A DNA stretch of 64,000 nucleotides from CAIXSE01 sp040769125 (GTDB taxonomy: Bacteria > Actinomycetota > Thermoleophilia > UBA2241). The notes under the pieces are model-generated. The model saw only the letters and a program-made list of their open reading frames with translations, was not told the DNA's origin and made no database searches. The translations under genes were made by a program, and so were the position numbers. The stretch spans positions 1,178,001 to 1,242,000 of the forward strand of contig JAXGLO010000001.1 of assembly GCA_040769125.1 (NCBI GenBank), written 5' to 3'. Shown here in pieces: positions 7,174-16,204 of the stretch. How positions within the stretch are numbered: position 1 is the stretch's first letter; every line of letters begins with the position of its first letter.

Positions 7174-10052
7174 GAGAGCCCGGCCGGCCGCCGACGGTTG
7201 CCGCGGCCGGCGCCCGTCAGGAGCCCCAGGTGGGCCTCAACGACTTTCGCCAGCTCCTCGGGAGCCGCTCTAACCACTTCGAGGTCGGGCAGGCTGGCGA
7301 TGAAGTCGCGGCCGTACCCCCTCTGTGTGAGCCGGTGATCCAGCACGACGACCACGCCGGCGTCGGTCTCGGTCCGGATGAGCCGCCCGAACCCCTGCCG
7401 GAACTTGAGGACGGCCTCGGGAAGGTAGAACGCGCGAAACCAGTCGACGCCGGCGTCGAGGAAGGCCTGCCGGCGGGCGCGGAAGAGCGGATCCTGACGG
7501 GGGAAGGGCAGCTTGGCGATCACCAGGCAGGTGAGCGCGTCGCCGGGGAAGTCCTGGCCGGTCCAGAGCGTGTCGACGCCGAGAAGGATCGTCTCAGGGT
7601 GCGCGCGGAACTCCTCGGCGAGGGCGGCGGCGGTTCCATGGAGCCCCTGGGCGAGGACGAGGACGCCCTCGTCCTCGACGTGCGCGCCCACGCTGGCGGC
7701 CACCGCCGTCATGTCCCGCTTGTTGGTGAAGAGCGCCAGGGTGCGGCCGCCGGTGACCTCGGCCAGGCGTTTGAGGCGTTCACCCTGGCGGCGGGCGAGG
7801 TCGTCGGGCCGCCACGCCCCCTCGGGGTCGTGCTCGACCACGAGGACGGCCTGGCGGCGGAAGTCGAAGGGCGACGGGAAGACCCGCTCGTCAACGTCGA
7901 GCTCGGCCGCGAGGCCGGTCATGCTGCGGAAGTAGGCGAAAGAGCCCGCCACAGTGAGCGTGGCGCTGGTGAGGACGGCGCTGCGCAGGCGATCCCACAG
8001 GGCCTCGCTGATGTGGCGCGCCGGCGTGATCGGCGCGCGGCGCAACATCCAGCGCGGGCCGCCCTGCAAGCGGAGGCTGCCTGTGGCTCCCACTTCGCCC
8101 CAAGCCACGGTCTCATCGTCGCCGCCCTCGGGGATCTCGCTGAGCAGCTCGGCGAAGGAGGCGGCTTCGGCGCTGAGCGTGACCACCGCTGCCTGGTCCC
8201 GGTGCCCTTCGGGCAGGGCTTCGGCGGCCGGCCTGAGGTCGGCGGCCAGAGCGCTCAGCGCCTCCGCGAGGAGGCCGGCGGCGACCGACAGCGGCTCCCA
8301 CTCGGCCCGCTCCCGCAGGCCCCGTGTGAGCCAGACGGTGAGGTTGTACTCGCCTTCCCGCGGCCTTGCGGCCCGAGTGTCTGCCGCATCCTCCCGGTGG
8401 GCGACGGCGAGGCGTACGAGGGCGCTCTCGACGCCGTCGATGAGGGCGGGCAGGTTCCCGGCGGCGCGATCGCAGGCGTCCGCGGCGGCGGTCAAAGCAG
8501 GCGCCTCATCCTGTGGCGCGCGGCGCGCCGCCGTGCGCAGACGTTGTGCGAGCGAGCGCTGCCGGCGGTGGCCGCGGAGCTCGATGAGGACGAGATCGAG
8601 GGCGGCAGCGTCGACGCCCTCGGAGAAGACCTCGGTCGCCTCATGGTAGAGGAGGTGGGCCTCGTCGATGACGACGTCCTCGAAGGGCGGCAGGGTTTCG
8701 CGTCCGGTGAGCAGCAGGGCGTGGTTGACGCACACGAGATGGGACGCTTCGGCTCTGCTGCGGGCGAGGCGCCAGGGGCAGCCTCTGCGCGCCGGGCAGC
8801 GTCTGCCCATGCACGTCGCCCGCGACGATCGCAGCTCGCGAGCGAGGTCGCGCAGCGACGGGAGCTCCCGGGATGCGCGGAACGGCAGGGCCGAGAGGTC
8901 GACCTCGCCGCGGCGGGAGCGGCCGGCGAGATACGCGAGGGCGAGGGCGCGGTCCCTATCCGGCAGCGCCTCGCTGGTGGCGGCTACGGCCTCATCGAGG
9001 CGGCGCCGGCAGATGTAGTTCTCGCGTCCCATCAGGAGCGCCCAGCGCCACTCCGGCGGCAGCGCGGCGGCGACCAGCGGCAGCTCCTGCGCGGCGAGCT
9101 GGCGTTGCAGGGCCTTCGTCTTCGTGCTGACCACCACCCTGCGTCCGGTTGCGGCGCTAGAGAACGCCGCCGGGAGCAGGTAGGCGAGGCTTTTGCCCAT
9201 CCCTGTTCCGGCCTCGAAGAGCCCAATGCCGCCCGCCGCAGTGACGGCCGCCACGGCTTCCGCGAGCTGCGCCTGGCTCGGGCGCCGCCGGAAGCCCTGG
9301 AGGCGGCTCGCCATGCGGGGCTGCTCCGATGCTCGGGCAGCGCCTTCGGCGGCCACGAGCTCGGACCGCCACGCATCCATCTCCACGGGCAGCATCGCGA
9401 GGGCGGTCGCGATGGCCGGCGGCTCCGATGGGGTCGGCGGCGGCGGGTCGGCGGCGGCTGCCTCCAGTGAGTCGAGCAGGTCGAGCGGCTCCCACTCGGC
9501 GATGGAGAGCAGGCGGCGCTCAGTCTCGCCGAGGCCGGCCGCACGGGCCCGCAGGCGGGAGAGGACGCGGGCCGTCGTCCGTGCGTCGGGCAGCGCCCGA
9601 TGCGAGACGTGCTCAAGCCCGAATGCCTCAGCGAGCAGCGGCAGGGCGTGGCGATCCAGCTCGGGGAAGAGGAGGAGCGCCGCCTCGAGCGTGTCGAACC
9701 ATGTGTTGCCAAGCGGCAGAAGACCGGACCGGCGCGCCTCGGCGGCCAGGTGGGCGCGGTCGAAGCTCGCATTGTGGCCCACCAGAACGGCGGAGCCGGC
9801 GAACTCGGCGAGCGCCGGGAAGGCCGCACTGAAGGACGGAGCTCCCTTCAGGTCCACCGTTTCCAGGTCCGTGAGTCGCGAGACCGCGAGGGGAATCGGG
9901 ATGCCGGGGTCGACGAGCGTCGTGAAGGTCGCGCTCACGTCGAGGTCGCGCCCGAGCCGTACCGCGCCGATATCGATGATGCGGTCGCGTTCGGGGTCGA
10001 GCCCGGTGGTCTCTATGTCGACGACGACGAGCTCGGGGGGCGCGGCTCTCAT
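7170..10052 (-). CDS. dinG: DinG-family Fe-S helicase with N-terminal exonuclease domain
   Basis: A 960-residue protein. Residues 8 to about 170 are a DnaQ-type 3'-5' exonuclease (DIETTGLDP, HNASFD, and a later HRALPDA segment). The rest is an XPD/DinG superfamily 2 helicase with Walker A (EAGTGMGKSLAY), a cysteine cluster (CMGRRCPARRGC and later CVNH) for a 4Fe-4S centre, and the DEAH box (VVIDEAHLL). The fused arrangement is that of Firmicute and actinobacterial DinG, in which the helicase may unwind R-loops or damaged duplex while the exonuclease trims ends. The ATG at 10052 lies 6 bases after a TATCCT box, so a leaderless transcript is likely. Confidence 0.92.
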   Translation of the reverse strand: MRAAPPELVVVDIETTGLDPERDRIIDIGAVRLGRDLDVSATFTTLVDPGIPIPLAVSRLTDLETVDLKGAPSFSAAFPALAEFAGSAVLVGHNASFDRAHLAAEARRSGLLPLGNTWFDTLEAALLLFPELDRHALPLLAEAFGLEHVSHRALPDARTTARVLSRLRARAAGLGETERRLLSIAEWEPLDLLDSLEAAAADPPPPTPSEPPAIATALAMLPVEMDAWRSELVAAEGAARASEQPRMASRLQGFRRRPSQAQLAEAVAAVTAAGGIGLFEAGTGMGKSLAYLLPAAFSSAATGRRVVVSTKTKALQRQLAAQELPLVAAALPPEWRWALLMGRENYICRRRLDEAVAATSEALPDRDRALALAYLAGRSRRGEVDLSALPFRASRELPSLRDLARELRSSRATCMGRRCPARRGCPWRLARSRAEASHLVCVNHALLLTGRETLPPFEDVVIDEAHLLYHEATEVFSEGVDAAALDLVLIELRGHRRQRSLAQRLRTAARRAPQDEAPALTAAADACDRAAGNLPALIDGVESALVRLAVAHREDAADTRAARPREGEYNLTVWLTRGLRERAEWEPLSVAAGLLAEALSALAADLRPAAEALPEGHRDQAAVVTLSAEAASFAELLSEIPEGGDDETVAWGEVGATGSLRLQGGPRWMLRRAPITPARHISEALWDRLRSAVLTSATLTVAGSFAYFRSMTGLAAELDVDERVFPSPFDFRRQAVLVVEHDPEGAWRPDDLARRQGERLKRLAEVTGGRTLALFTNKRDMTAVAASVGAHVEDEGVLVLAQGLHGTAAALAEEFRAHPETILLGVDTLWTGQDFPGDALTCLVIAKLPFPRQDPLFRARRQAFLDAGVDWFRAFYLPEAVLKFRQGFGRLIRTETDAGVVVVLDHRLTQRGYGRDFIASLPDLEVVRAAPEELAKVVEAHLGLLTGAGRGNRRRPAGLS

Positions 10053-10058
10053 GGCCTC

Positions 10059-10064
10059 AGGATA
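10059..10064 (-). promoter_or_regulatory. -10 box of dinG, leaderless arrangement
   Basis: TATCCT on the minus strand, 6 bases before the dinG ATG. GAGGCC lies between box and start but is too close to act as a normal ribosome site. Confidence 0.4.
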
Positions 10065-10111
10065 GCAAAGCGGGTGCGCCGGCCGGTGCTTTCAGGCGTC
10101 TGCGGGCCTGG

Positions 10112-11107
10112 TCAGTCTCCAGCTGGGTGTGAGACGTCGGCTTGGTTGACAGAGGCGTCGTCGATGGACAGCTCGACGGAGGCGTCGGCTTGCGCCGCCA
10201 GGCGGTCGGCCACCGCCAGAGCACGATCTCGCTCGATCAGTACGTCCAGCCACCGTCGCGGAATGGCGGTCTCACCGTACATGGCACCGGCGAGCGCGCC
10301 GGTGACGGCGCCCACACCGCTTGCGTCCCCACCGAGGCCGACCGCCAACGTCACTGCATCCTCGAAGGAGGTGGTACGAAAGGTCGCCCAGATCGACGCC
10401 TGCAGCGCATCAAGGACGAAGGGGGAGCTGCGGATCTCCTCCGGCTCGGCGGTCAGCGCGCCGCGGAGGGCCGTGCTGACTCGTCGGTCCTCCTCGTCGA
10501 GCGCATCGGCGATCACAGGGAGCTGTGCCGCCGCGGAGTCGGTGAGGGCGGCGGCCAGCAGGTCGTTGAAGGCTACACACGACCAGCCGGCCAGGTGGTC
10601 GAAGTGCGTGAGCATGGACTCGCACTGGGAGGCCGCACGCCGGGCGGCCGCGTCGCCGGCATACCGGAGCCCGAGTGGGGCGCACCGGGACAGGCTGCCG
10701 TTGCGGGCGGTGATGCCGCCGAGGACCTCCGAGGCGTGGCGCGAGACCAGGTTCCAGTGGGTGCCGGACATGTAGCTGATGAGGGCGGTGCGCACCGTGA
10801 GGCTGACCCGGTGCCGGGGGCCCTCGAACCACAACCGGTAGCGCTCGAGGACGTCCTCGAGGTTCAGCGCACCGGCGTCGGCCAGACTCTCGGCGAGACA
10901 GAGCATCATGTCGGTGGCGTCAGTGGCTTCTCCGGGGGCGAGATCGTAAACGCCGCCGCCCAGCATCTCGCTGACGGTGCCGAGACGTTCCTGGATCTGC
11001 TCTGAGCTGAGGAACTCCACCGGAGCGCCGAGCGCTTCACCGACCGCGAGGCCGGCAAGACAGCCTCGAAAGCGGTTGCGCAGGGCCTCCCGTGGCAGCA
11101 TCGTCAT
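10112..11107 (-). CDS. ADP-ribosylglycohydrolase family protein with altered metal-site motifs
   Basis: A 331-residue protein of the DraG/ARH fold: GCLAGLAVGEALGAPVE near the start and GDASGVGAVTGALAGAMYG near the end. Family enzymes hydrolyse ADP-ribose from proteins or nucleic acids with two Mg ions held by TDDT and GGDADT motifs. Here these read TDAT and GGDASG, so at least three usual metal ligands are replaced. The enzyme may be inactive, changed in chemistry, or a binding protein. The open frame continues upstream of the start but that stretch has no protein-like character. ATG 11107 or 11101 is taken as start, without a clear ribosome site. Confidence 0.8.
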   Translation of the reverse strand: MTMLPREALRNRFRGCLAGLAVGEALGAPVEFLSSEQIQERLGTVSEMLGGGVYDLAPGEATDATDMMLCLAESLADAGALNLEDVLERYRLWFEGPRHRVSLTVRTALISYMSGTHWNLVSRHASEVLGGITARNGSLSRCAPLGLRYAGDAAARRAASQCESMLTHFDHLAGWSCVAFNDLLAAALTDSAAAQLPVIADALDEEDRRVSTALRGALTAEPEEIRSSPFVLDALQASIWATFRTTSFEDAVTLAVGLGGDASGVGAVTGALAGAMYGETAIPRRWLDVLIERDRALAVADRLAAQADASVELSIDDASVNQADVSHPAGD

Positions 11108-11679
11108 CTGCCGGGCAGCTCGCGTACGGCGGGGTGTCGCGGTGACGGCAAGCCTGCTCCGGAGGCGGCTCGGCGCGCGCCGGCCTCGTGCCGGAAGGGG
11201 ACGCATAAGCTGGCAGCACGTACGACGACGATCAAATGAGTCCTTGCTGGTAAGGCGAAGAAAACTATCGCCGACCAATAATAGCGGCCCGCAGGGGGAG
11301 TCGAAACCTTGAGTCGCCCGGATAGCGGGAGCCGGCTTCACAGATGTGCGGGAATCGCTTTGACACAGCGCCGTTCGTGCTGCTCGATGTGCTTCGGTCG
11401 CGCCTGTCAAGCGCACGATCGCCAGCGCGGTAATCGCCGCGACAAGCGGCGGCGGGCATCTCGTCACGAAGCCATCCCGGCAGATAGGTGGAGCCCACCT
11501 TTCACCGCTGGACCGGGTCTGTTCTGGAGGCAGAAGCGGGAGGCGGAGCCACGGTGTCTGCAGACCTGAGCCTCGGCAGGCAGATGATGCGGTGAAAAGG
11601 GCGCCGGCGGTGGGCGACTTGTGGCGAGACGGCGGCTCGTCTGTCATCAGGCGTCCTCCGGGGTCGCCGGCGCGCCGCG
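11108..11679. other. Intergenic stretch of about 570 bases without a recognised gene
   Basis: No frame here has convincing protein-coding character, and base composition is more mixed than in the flanking genes. The minus-strand text contains GGTTTCGAC, which recalls tmRNA, but no tag reading frame or matching acceptor stem was found. It lies just upstream of a tRNA gene and beside a degenerate hydrolase, so it could be a decayed gene or an old integration scar. Confidence 0.3.
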
Positions 11680-11708
11680 TTGACCGCGGGCCGCCAGGTG
11701 CCTATACT
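11680..11708 (+). promoter_or_regulatory. Promoter of tRNA-Leu
   Basis: TTGACC (11680-11685), a 17-base spacer, then TATACT (11703-11708). The tRNA 5' end is 17 bases after the -10 box. This is the best housekeeping-type promoter in the window. Confidence 0.75.
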
Positions 11709-11724
11709 CACCTCTCTCAGCACG

Positions 11725-11813
11725 TGTCGGAATGGCGGAATTGGTAGACGCGCTAGGTTGAGGGCCTAGTGAGGGTATACCTCATGGGGGTTCAAGTCCC
11801 CCTTCCGACACCA
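11725..11813 (+). tRNA. tRNA-Leu (anticodon GAG), CCA encoded
   Basis: Acceptor arms TGTCGGA and TCCGACA pair over 7 bases and CCA follows directly in the gene (11811-11813). The anticodon arm is CTAGG-TTGAGGG-CCTAG, giving anticodon GAG for CUC/CUU codons. A long variable arm and the T-arm GGGGG-TTCAAGT-CCCCC complete a class II tRNA. Confidence 0.96.
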
Positions 11814-11887
11814 CTCAATCCCCCCCGTGGTCACCGCTCCGCGTGATGCCTCCTGCCGTCTGCGCGCCCTGAGATGCGATCGTCGCG

Positions 11888-12319
11888 CTAGAGCCCGCGC
11901 CAGAGCCAGAGCCCCGTCTGCTCGTCGTACTCGCGCTCGAGCGGTTCGCCCAGCATCTCCTGGAGAACGATCTCGCCGGCGAACACGATGCACCCCGGGA
12001 CCACGTGGCCGCCGATGCAGCGTCCGTCGCGGCCGGTGAGGGCGACGTGGATGTGGGCGGCCACGGTCCCGTCGCGACGAGACACCGTGCCCAGGAGCGA
12101 CGCGATCTCGACGGGTTCGTCAACGGCGATATCGATGTACGCGAAGTCGTTTTGGTCGTAGTAGCTGAGCCGGGCGCGTTTCAGGGCTCCGAGGCCGCGC
12201 ACCTCGGCGACCGCGAGCCGTTGTTCCTCAGCGATAGCCGTGATCTCCTCGAGCAGATCGGCGCCGTGCGTGAGGCGCGCGACGAGGCGTCGTCCTCGGC
12301 TGAACTGCCGTGTGCCCAT
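11888..12319 (-). CDS. DUF296 (PPC/PCC domain) protein
   Basis: A 143-residue single-domain protein of the PPC/DUF296 family. The family core is seen as AAHIHVALTGRDGRCIGGHV followed by a hydrophobic strand and EIVLQE. Such proteins form trimers; plant versions are joined to AT-hooks, while the role of the bacterial stand-alone form is unknown, with putative metal binding through the conserved histidines. The ATG at 12319 follows an excellent GAGAGGAGGA ribosome site at 4-5 bases. It appears to be a single-gene unit. Confidence 0.85.
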   Translation of the reverse strand: MGTRQFSRGRRLVARLTHGADLLEEITAIAEEQRLAVAEVRGLGALKRARLSYYDQNDFAYIDIAVDEPVEIASLLGTVSRRDGTVAAHIHVALTGRDGRCIGGHVVPGCIVFAGEIVLQEMLGEPLEREYDEQTGLWLWRGL

Positions 12320-12346
12320 CGTTCCTCCTCTCGTGGTCCAGCCCGT

Positions 12347-12352
12347 ATTCTA
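12347..12352 (-). promoter_or_regulatory. Probable -10 box of the DUF296 gene
   Basis: TAGAAT on the minus strand, 27 bases before the start codon and upstream of the ribosome site. It sits inside an imperfect palindrome, CCCGCATAGAATACGGG. Confidence 0.45.
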
Positions 12353-12535
12353 TGCGGGACTACCCTGCTACGAATGCTACGAAGATACGGGCATCGCCGG
12401 GGAGGGTAAGAGGCCAGAGAGTGGATCGGATGGTCGTTGCGCGGGAGCGAGTGCACGGCAAGAGAATGATCGGTAGCGGGTCAGGATCGGGGGGTCTCGG
12501 CGAGATGCGTCACGGCGTGGGAGCAGCGGGCGCTC

Positions 12536-13294
12536 ATGGGTGACGGCGTCACCACCCGCTGTCGTGGCGACATCTGCGTCGTGCGTTGCAGCGCCGGCGG
12601 AGGGCGCGGGGTGGCCGCCGAGCTCCGCGCCGAGCTGCGGCGCTGCCACGAGAGCGGTGTCCGGGACGTGGTGCTCGACATGGATCTCGGGCTCACGCTC
12701 AGCGACGAGGATCTCGCCGCGGCCGCCGCGGCCGCCGCGGAATTCCACGGCCGCGGCGGAGAGCTCGTCGTCGCGGCGGAGGAGGCGCGGTTCCGTGAGG
12801 CGCTCACAGTACCGGGCGCGGCTCACGACGTTCCTCCACTGTCGCCGGCCCTCGAGATCGTGCGGAGCGGTGTGAGCGCCTCTTCGTGCGCGCGCCTGCG
12901 CTGGCACCATGGCTTCACTTTCGCCGCGACGCCCGGCGAGCTTTCGAGAGCTCGCCGCCGCGTGACGACCCTGGCGGAGGTCGGCGGCCTCGTCGAGCCG
13001 CGGCTGTTCGAGTTCGCGGTCGCGGTTGCGGAGGCGCTCACCAACGCGGTTGTCCACGGTTCGCCGCGCGGCCGTGCCGACCAGGTGCGCGTCCGCTTCT
13101 TCAGCTTCGAGGAGGAGGTCGCCGTCGAGGTCGCCGACTCCGGCCCGGGCATGACCGCCTCGCCGATCGCCGTGCCCGGCGCCTCGGAGACGGGCGGCCG
13201 CGGCATCCACTCCATGCGTGCCCTCTGTGACGTCGTGCAGTTTGCGAACACACCTCGCGGTACGCACGTCGTCCTCGTCAAGTCCCTGCGCTGA
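12536..13294 (+). CDS. STAS-like / HATPase_c (anti-sigma type) fusion protein
   Basis: A 252-residue protein. Residues 1 to about 100 have the alternating strands and helices of a STAS-like anti-anti-sigma domain. Residues 115-252 are a GHKL ATPase of the RsbW/SpoIIAB type with N-box EALTNAVVHGSP, G1 box VADSGPGM and G2 box GGRGIHSMRALCD. RsbW proteins bind and may phosphorylate STAS partners and hold sigma factors. The fused arrangement suggests self-contained partner switching or regulation in cis. The sigma factor at 62433 is far away, so its target is unknown. The ATG has only a weak GGGAG upstream. Confidence 0.78.
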   Translation: MGDGVTTRCRGDICVVRCSAGGGRGVAAELRAELRRCHESGVRDVVLDMDLGLTLSDEDLAAAAAAAAEFHGRGGELVVAAEEARFREALTVPGAAHDVPPLSPALEIVRSGVSASSCARLRWHHGFTFAATPGELSRARRRVTTLAEVGGLVEPRLFEFAVAVAEALTNAVVHGSPRGRADQVRVRFFSFEEEVAVEVADSGPGMTASPIAVPGASETGGRGIHSMRALCDVVQFANTPRGTHVVLVKSLR

Positions 13295-13346
13295 CGGGAT
13301 GGGTTGCGGTCGAGGCGTCGGCCGCGCTCGAGCGGTCGGCGCGGGG

Positions 13347-13352
13347 TACAAT
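13347..13352 (+). promoter_or_regulatory. -10 box of polA, leaderless arrangement
   Basis: GGGGTACAATCG with TACAAT at 13347-13352 and a 6-base gap to the polA ATG. There is no ribosome site before the start. Confidence 0.55.
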
Positions 13353-13358
13353 CGCGCT

Positions 13359-16070
13359 ATGGCCGCGACCGTCCTTGAGAACCGCCTCTTCCTGCTCGAC
13401 GGCAGCAGCCTTGCCTATCGCGCCTTTTTCGCTCTGCCCGAGTCGATCACCACGAGCGCCGGATTCCCGACAAATGCCATCTACGGCCTCAGCCAGATGC
13501 TGCTGAAGATCGTCGCCGAGTATCGCCCGGCAGGCATGGTGGTCGCGTGGGACGCCCGCGAGAAGACCTTCCGGCATGAGCTGTACGAGGAGTACAAGGC
13601 CCAGCGGCCGCACATGCCCGAGCTTCTGTCGCGGCAGTGGGGCGAGCTGCCGGCGCTGGCGGAGGCGTTCGGCGTCACCAGCCTCGTGCTGCCCGGGTAC
13701 GAGGCCGACGACATCCTGGGGACGCTGGCCAACGAGGCCAGGCGCCAGGGCCGCGCCTCCGTGGTCGTCACCGGCGATCGCGACGCTATGCAGATCGTCA
13801 GCGACGACGTCTGGGTGATGAGCACGGGGCGCGGCATCACCGATGTTAAGATCTACACGCCGGCCGAGGTTGTGGCGCGCTTCGGCATTACGCCCGATCG
13901 CATCCCCGACTACATCGGCCTCAAAGGTGATACGTCGGACAATATTCCCGGCATCTCGGGTGTGGGGGAGAAGACCGCTGCTGCGCTGCTCCAGCAGTTT
14001 GGCTCCATCGAGGCTCTGTACGAGCGTCTCGCCGAGGTCAAGAGCGAGAAGCGCCGCGCCCTGCTGCGGGAGCACGAGGCTGAAGCGCGCCTGTCGAAGC
14101 GTCTTGCGACGATGCGGCTCGACGTCCCTCTGGAGGAGGATCTCGTCCAGCTTGTGGCGCGGGGTGGCTACATTCTGCCGGTGGAGCGCGTCGACGCCTT
14201 CTTCGCGGCGTACGAGTTCAACAGCCTGCGCCGCCGTCTCAGAGACACGGCCGCGTCGCTCGGCGCCGGCGGCGCCGGGAGCGCCGGCATGGCCGCTCCG
14301 GAGGGCGCCGGCGGCGCGATAGCGGGCGCTGTGCCTACGACCGCGGCCGGGTCGCCGGGGGCCGGGGGTCTGCCGGTCGCCGAGAGCGCTCCACGCCTTG
14401 TGCGCGAGCCCGATGTCGGGCCGCTCGCGGCCGTCCTGGAGAAGGACGAGGCTGCGCTGGCGATCGAGCCGGCGGGCGAGGCCGGTTACGTCGTCGCCGT
14501 GTACGCCGGTGACGGCCCCGTGCTGGTGAGCGCTGCGGACGAGGTCAGGATCAGGGGCCTCTGGCGGCTGGCGGCCCATGCCGTCGTGCACGACGCCAAG
14601 GCGCAGCCCGGCTACGCTCTGGCGCCAGCGGGTCCGGCTCACGATACGGCGGTCGCCGCGTATCTGCTCGCTCCGGAACGCTCCCAGAAGAGTCGCGATC
14701 TGTTCACGCTCGCGGGCAAGGAGCACGACGTCCTCATCGAAGGCGAGGAGGCGGAGACCGCTGCGGCCATGCGTGCCGTGCTGACCTGGCGGGTGGCCGC
14801 CGGCCAGCGACCGCGTCTCACGGGGCTGGGTCTGGAGCGTCTGTGCCGCGAGGTCGAGCTGCCGCTCGTCCATGTTCTGGCGCGCATGGAGGCCGTCGGC
14901 ATCAGGATGGACCCCTATCGGCTGGGCGAGATCACGGCTCGTGTCCGCGATCGGGTCGACGAGCTGCGCGACCGGGCCTGGGGGCTCGCCGGTCGAGAGT
15001 TCACCCTCGGCTCGCCGCAGCAGCTCGCCGAGATCCTCTTCGGGCAGCTCGGCCTGCCGCCCGGCAAGAAGGGCAAAACCGGCTACTCCACCGACGCCAG
15101 TGTGCTGCGCGGCCTGCGAGACAAGCATCCGCTGGTGCCGGTCATCGAGGAGTGGCGGGAGCTCATGAAGCTCCTCAACACGTACCTGGAGCCACTGCCG
15201 GCCGCTCTCGACCCGGCCACCGGCCGGCTGCACACCACCTTTAACCAGATGGTCACGGCGACGGGTCGCCTCTCGAGCTCCGATCCGAACCTTCAGAACA
15301 TCCCCGTGCGCACGGAGCTGGGCGCGGAGATCCGGTCGTGCTTCGTCGCGGAGCCCGGCCACAAACTGGTCGTCGCCGACTACTCGCAGATCGAGCTGCG
15401 CCTCATGGCGATGTTCAGCGGCGAGCCGGCTCTGCTCGACGCCTATCGCCGCGGCGAGGACGTTCATCGGGTCACCGCAGCGGCCATCGCCGGCATCCGG
15501 GTCGAGGAGGTAACGAAGGCTCAGCGTGAGCGCGCCAAGGCGACCAACTTCGGCATCATGTACGGCCTCTCCGCCTTCGGGCTCTCCGAGCAGGTCGACG
15601 TTTCCGTGGAGGAGGCGAGGGCCTTCATCGACGCCTACTTCGCGCGGTACCCGAAGGTGCGCGAGTTCCGCGAGCAGGTCGTCGCTCAGGCCACGCAGGA
15701 CGGCTACGTGACGACGCTGTTCGGCCGGCGCCGCGCGGTGCCGGAGCTCTCCTCGAGCGCCCGCCACGTGCGGGCGCTCGGCGAGCGCATCGCCGTCAAC
15801 ACCGTGCTGCAAGGCACCGCCGCCGACATCATCAAGGTGGCCATGGTGACCGTGCAACGGGACCTGGAAAGGAAGAAGGGCCGCCGGCTTGGCGCCAGGC
15901 TCGTGCTCCAGGTGCACGATGAGCTCGTTCTGGAGTGTGCCGTGCAGGAGGTTAGGGAAGCGTCCGATCTCCTGCGCCGGGCGATGTGCGGCGCCTGCAG
16001 CATCGACCCGCCGCTCGAGGTTGAGATCGGCGTCGGCGACGACTGGGTGTCCGCCAAAAGCGGATCCTGA
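13359..16070 (+). CDS. polA: DNA polymerase I
   Basis: A 903-residue family A polymerase for repair and Okazaki fragment processing. Residues 1-300 are the 5' nuclease (LFLLDGSSLAYRAFF, GYEADDILG, GDTSDNIPG). A Gly/Ala/Pro linker follows at about 305-345. The central 3'-5' exonuclease-like domain lacks the DxE motif (it reads AIEPAGEAG), so proofreading is probably absent, as in many bacterial PolA. The polymerase has motif A DYSQIELRLMA, motif B RAKATNFGIMYGLSAFG and motif C QVHDELVLE. The ATG at 13359 is chosen because conserved sequence begins there and a TACAAT box ends 6 bases before it. Confidence 0.97.
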   Translation: MAATVLENRLFLLDGSSLAYRAFFALPESITTSAGFPTNAIYGLSQMLLKIVAEYRPAGMVVAWDAREKTFRHELYEEYKAQRPHMPELLSRQWGELPALAEAFGVTSLVLPGYEADDILGTLANEARRQGRASVVVTGDRDAMQIVSDDVWVMSTGRGITDVKIYTPAEVVARFGITPDRIPDYIGLKGDTSDNIPGISGVGEKTAAALLQQFGSIEALYERLAEVKSEKRRALLREHEAEARLSKRLATMRLDVPLEEDLVQLVARGGYILPVERVDAFFAAYEFNSLRRRLRDTAASLGAGGAGSAGMAAPEGAGGAIAGAVPTTAAGSPGAGGLPVAESAPRLVREPDVGPLAAVLEKDEAALAIEPAGEAGYVVAVYAGDGPVLVSAADEVRIRGLWRLAAHAVVHDAKAQPGYALAPAGPAHDTAVAAYLLAPERSQKSRDLFTLAGKEHDVLIEGEEAETAAAMRAVLTWRVAAGQRPRLTGLGLERLCREVELPLVHVLARMEAVGIRMDPYRLGEITARVRDRVDELRDRAWGLAGREFTLGSPQQLAEILFGQLGLPPGKKGKTGYSTDASVLRGLRDKHPLVPVIEEWRELMKLLNTYLEPLPAALDPATGRLHTTFNQMVTATGRLSSSDPNLQNIPVRTELGAEIRSCFVAEPGHKLVVADYSQIELRLMAMFSGEPALLDAYRRGEDVHRVTAAAIAGIRVEEVTKAQRERAKATNFGIMYGLSAFGLSEQVDVSVEEARAFIDAYFARYPKVREFREQVVAQATQDGYVTTLFGRRRAVPELSSSARHVRALGERIAVNTVLQGTAADIIKVAMVTVQRDLERKKGRRLGARLVLQVHDELVLECAVQEVREASDLLRRAMCGACSIDPPLEVEIGVGDDWVSAKSGS

Positions 16071-16109
16071 GTCCTCGGCCTTCCCAGCCTCGCACCCCGC
16101 CTCAGTGCG

Positions 16110-16118
16110 TGCTAAGAT
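16110..16118 (+). promoter_or_regulatory. Extended -10 promoter of rpsA with leader hairpin
   Basis: TGC-TAAGAT forms an extended -10. It predicts a leader of roughly 80 bases that contains the hairpin GCCCGC/GCGGGC (16131-16136 with 16145-16150), which could take part in S1 autoregulation. Confidence 0.4.
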
Positions 16119-16204
16119 CCCAGCGTTTACGCCCGCTGCGGCTCGCGGGCGCCATCCACTGTAAACGACGAGCCGCGTACCTGACCGGGAGGCTCCGACA
16201 CCAC

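Noticed and set aside
11270..11320. Possible tmRNA 5' end (GGTTTCGAC on the minus strand)
   Set aside because: No tag peptide frame ending in LAA-like residues and no matching acceptor stem or CCA end was found within the expected distance.
11108..11647. N-terminal extension of the ADP-ribosylglycohydrolase or a separate gene
   Set aside because: The extended reading is low in protein-like character, has no ribosome site at its start and no homology that I recognise.
12377..13351. 324-codon minus-strand frame opposite the STAS-like/HATPase gene
   Set aside because: Composition is that of an antisense shadow; the plus-strand frame carries clear GHKL motifs.
13278..15917. 879-codon minus-strand frame opposite polA
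   Set aside because: Antisense of a certain gene; such long shadows are normal at this GC content.
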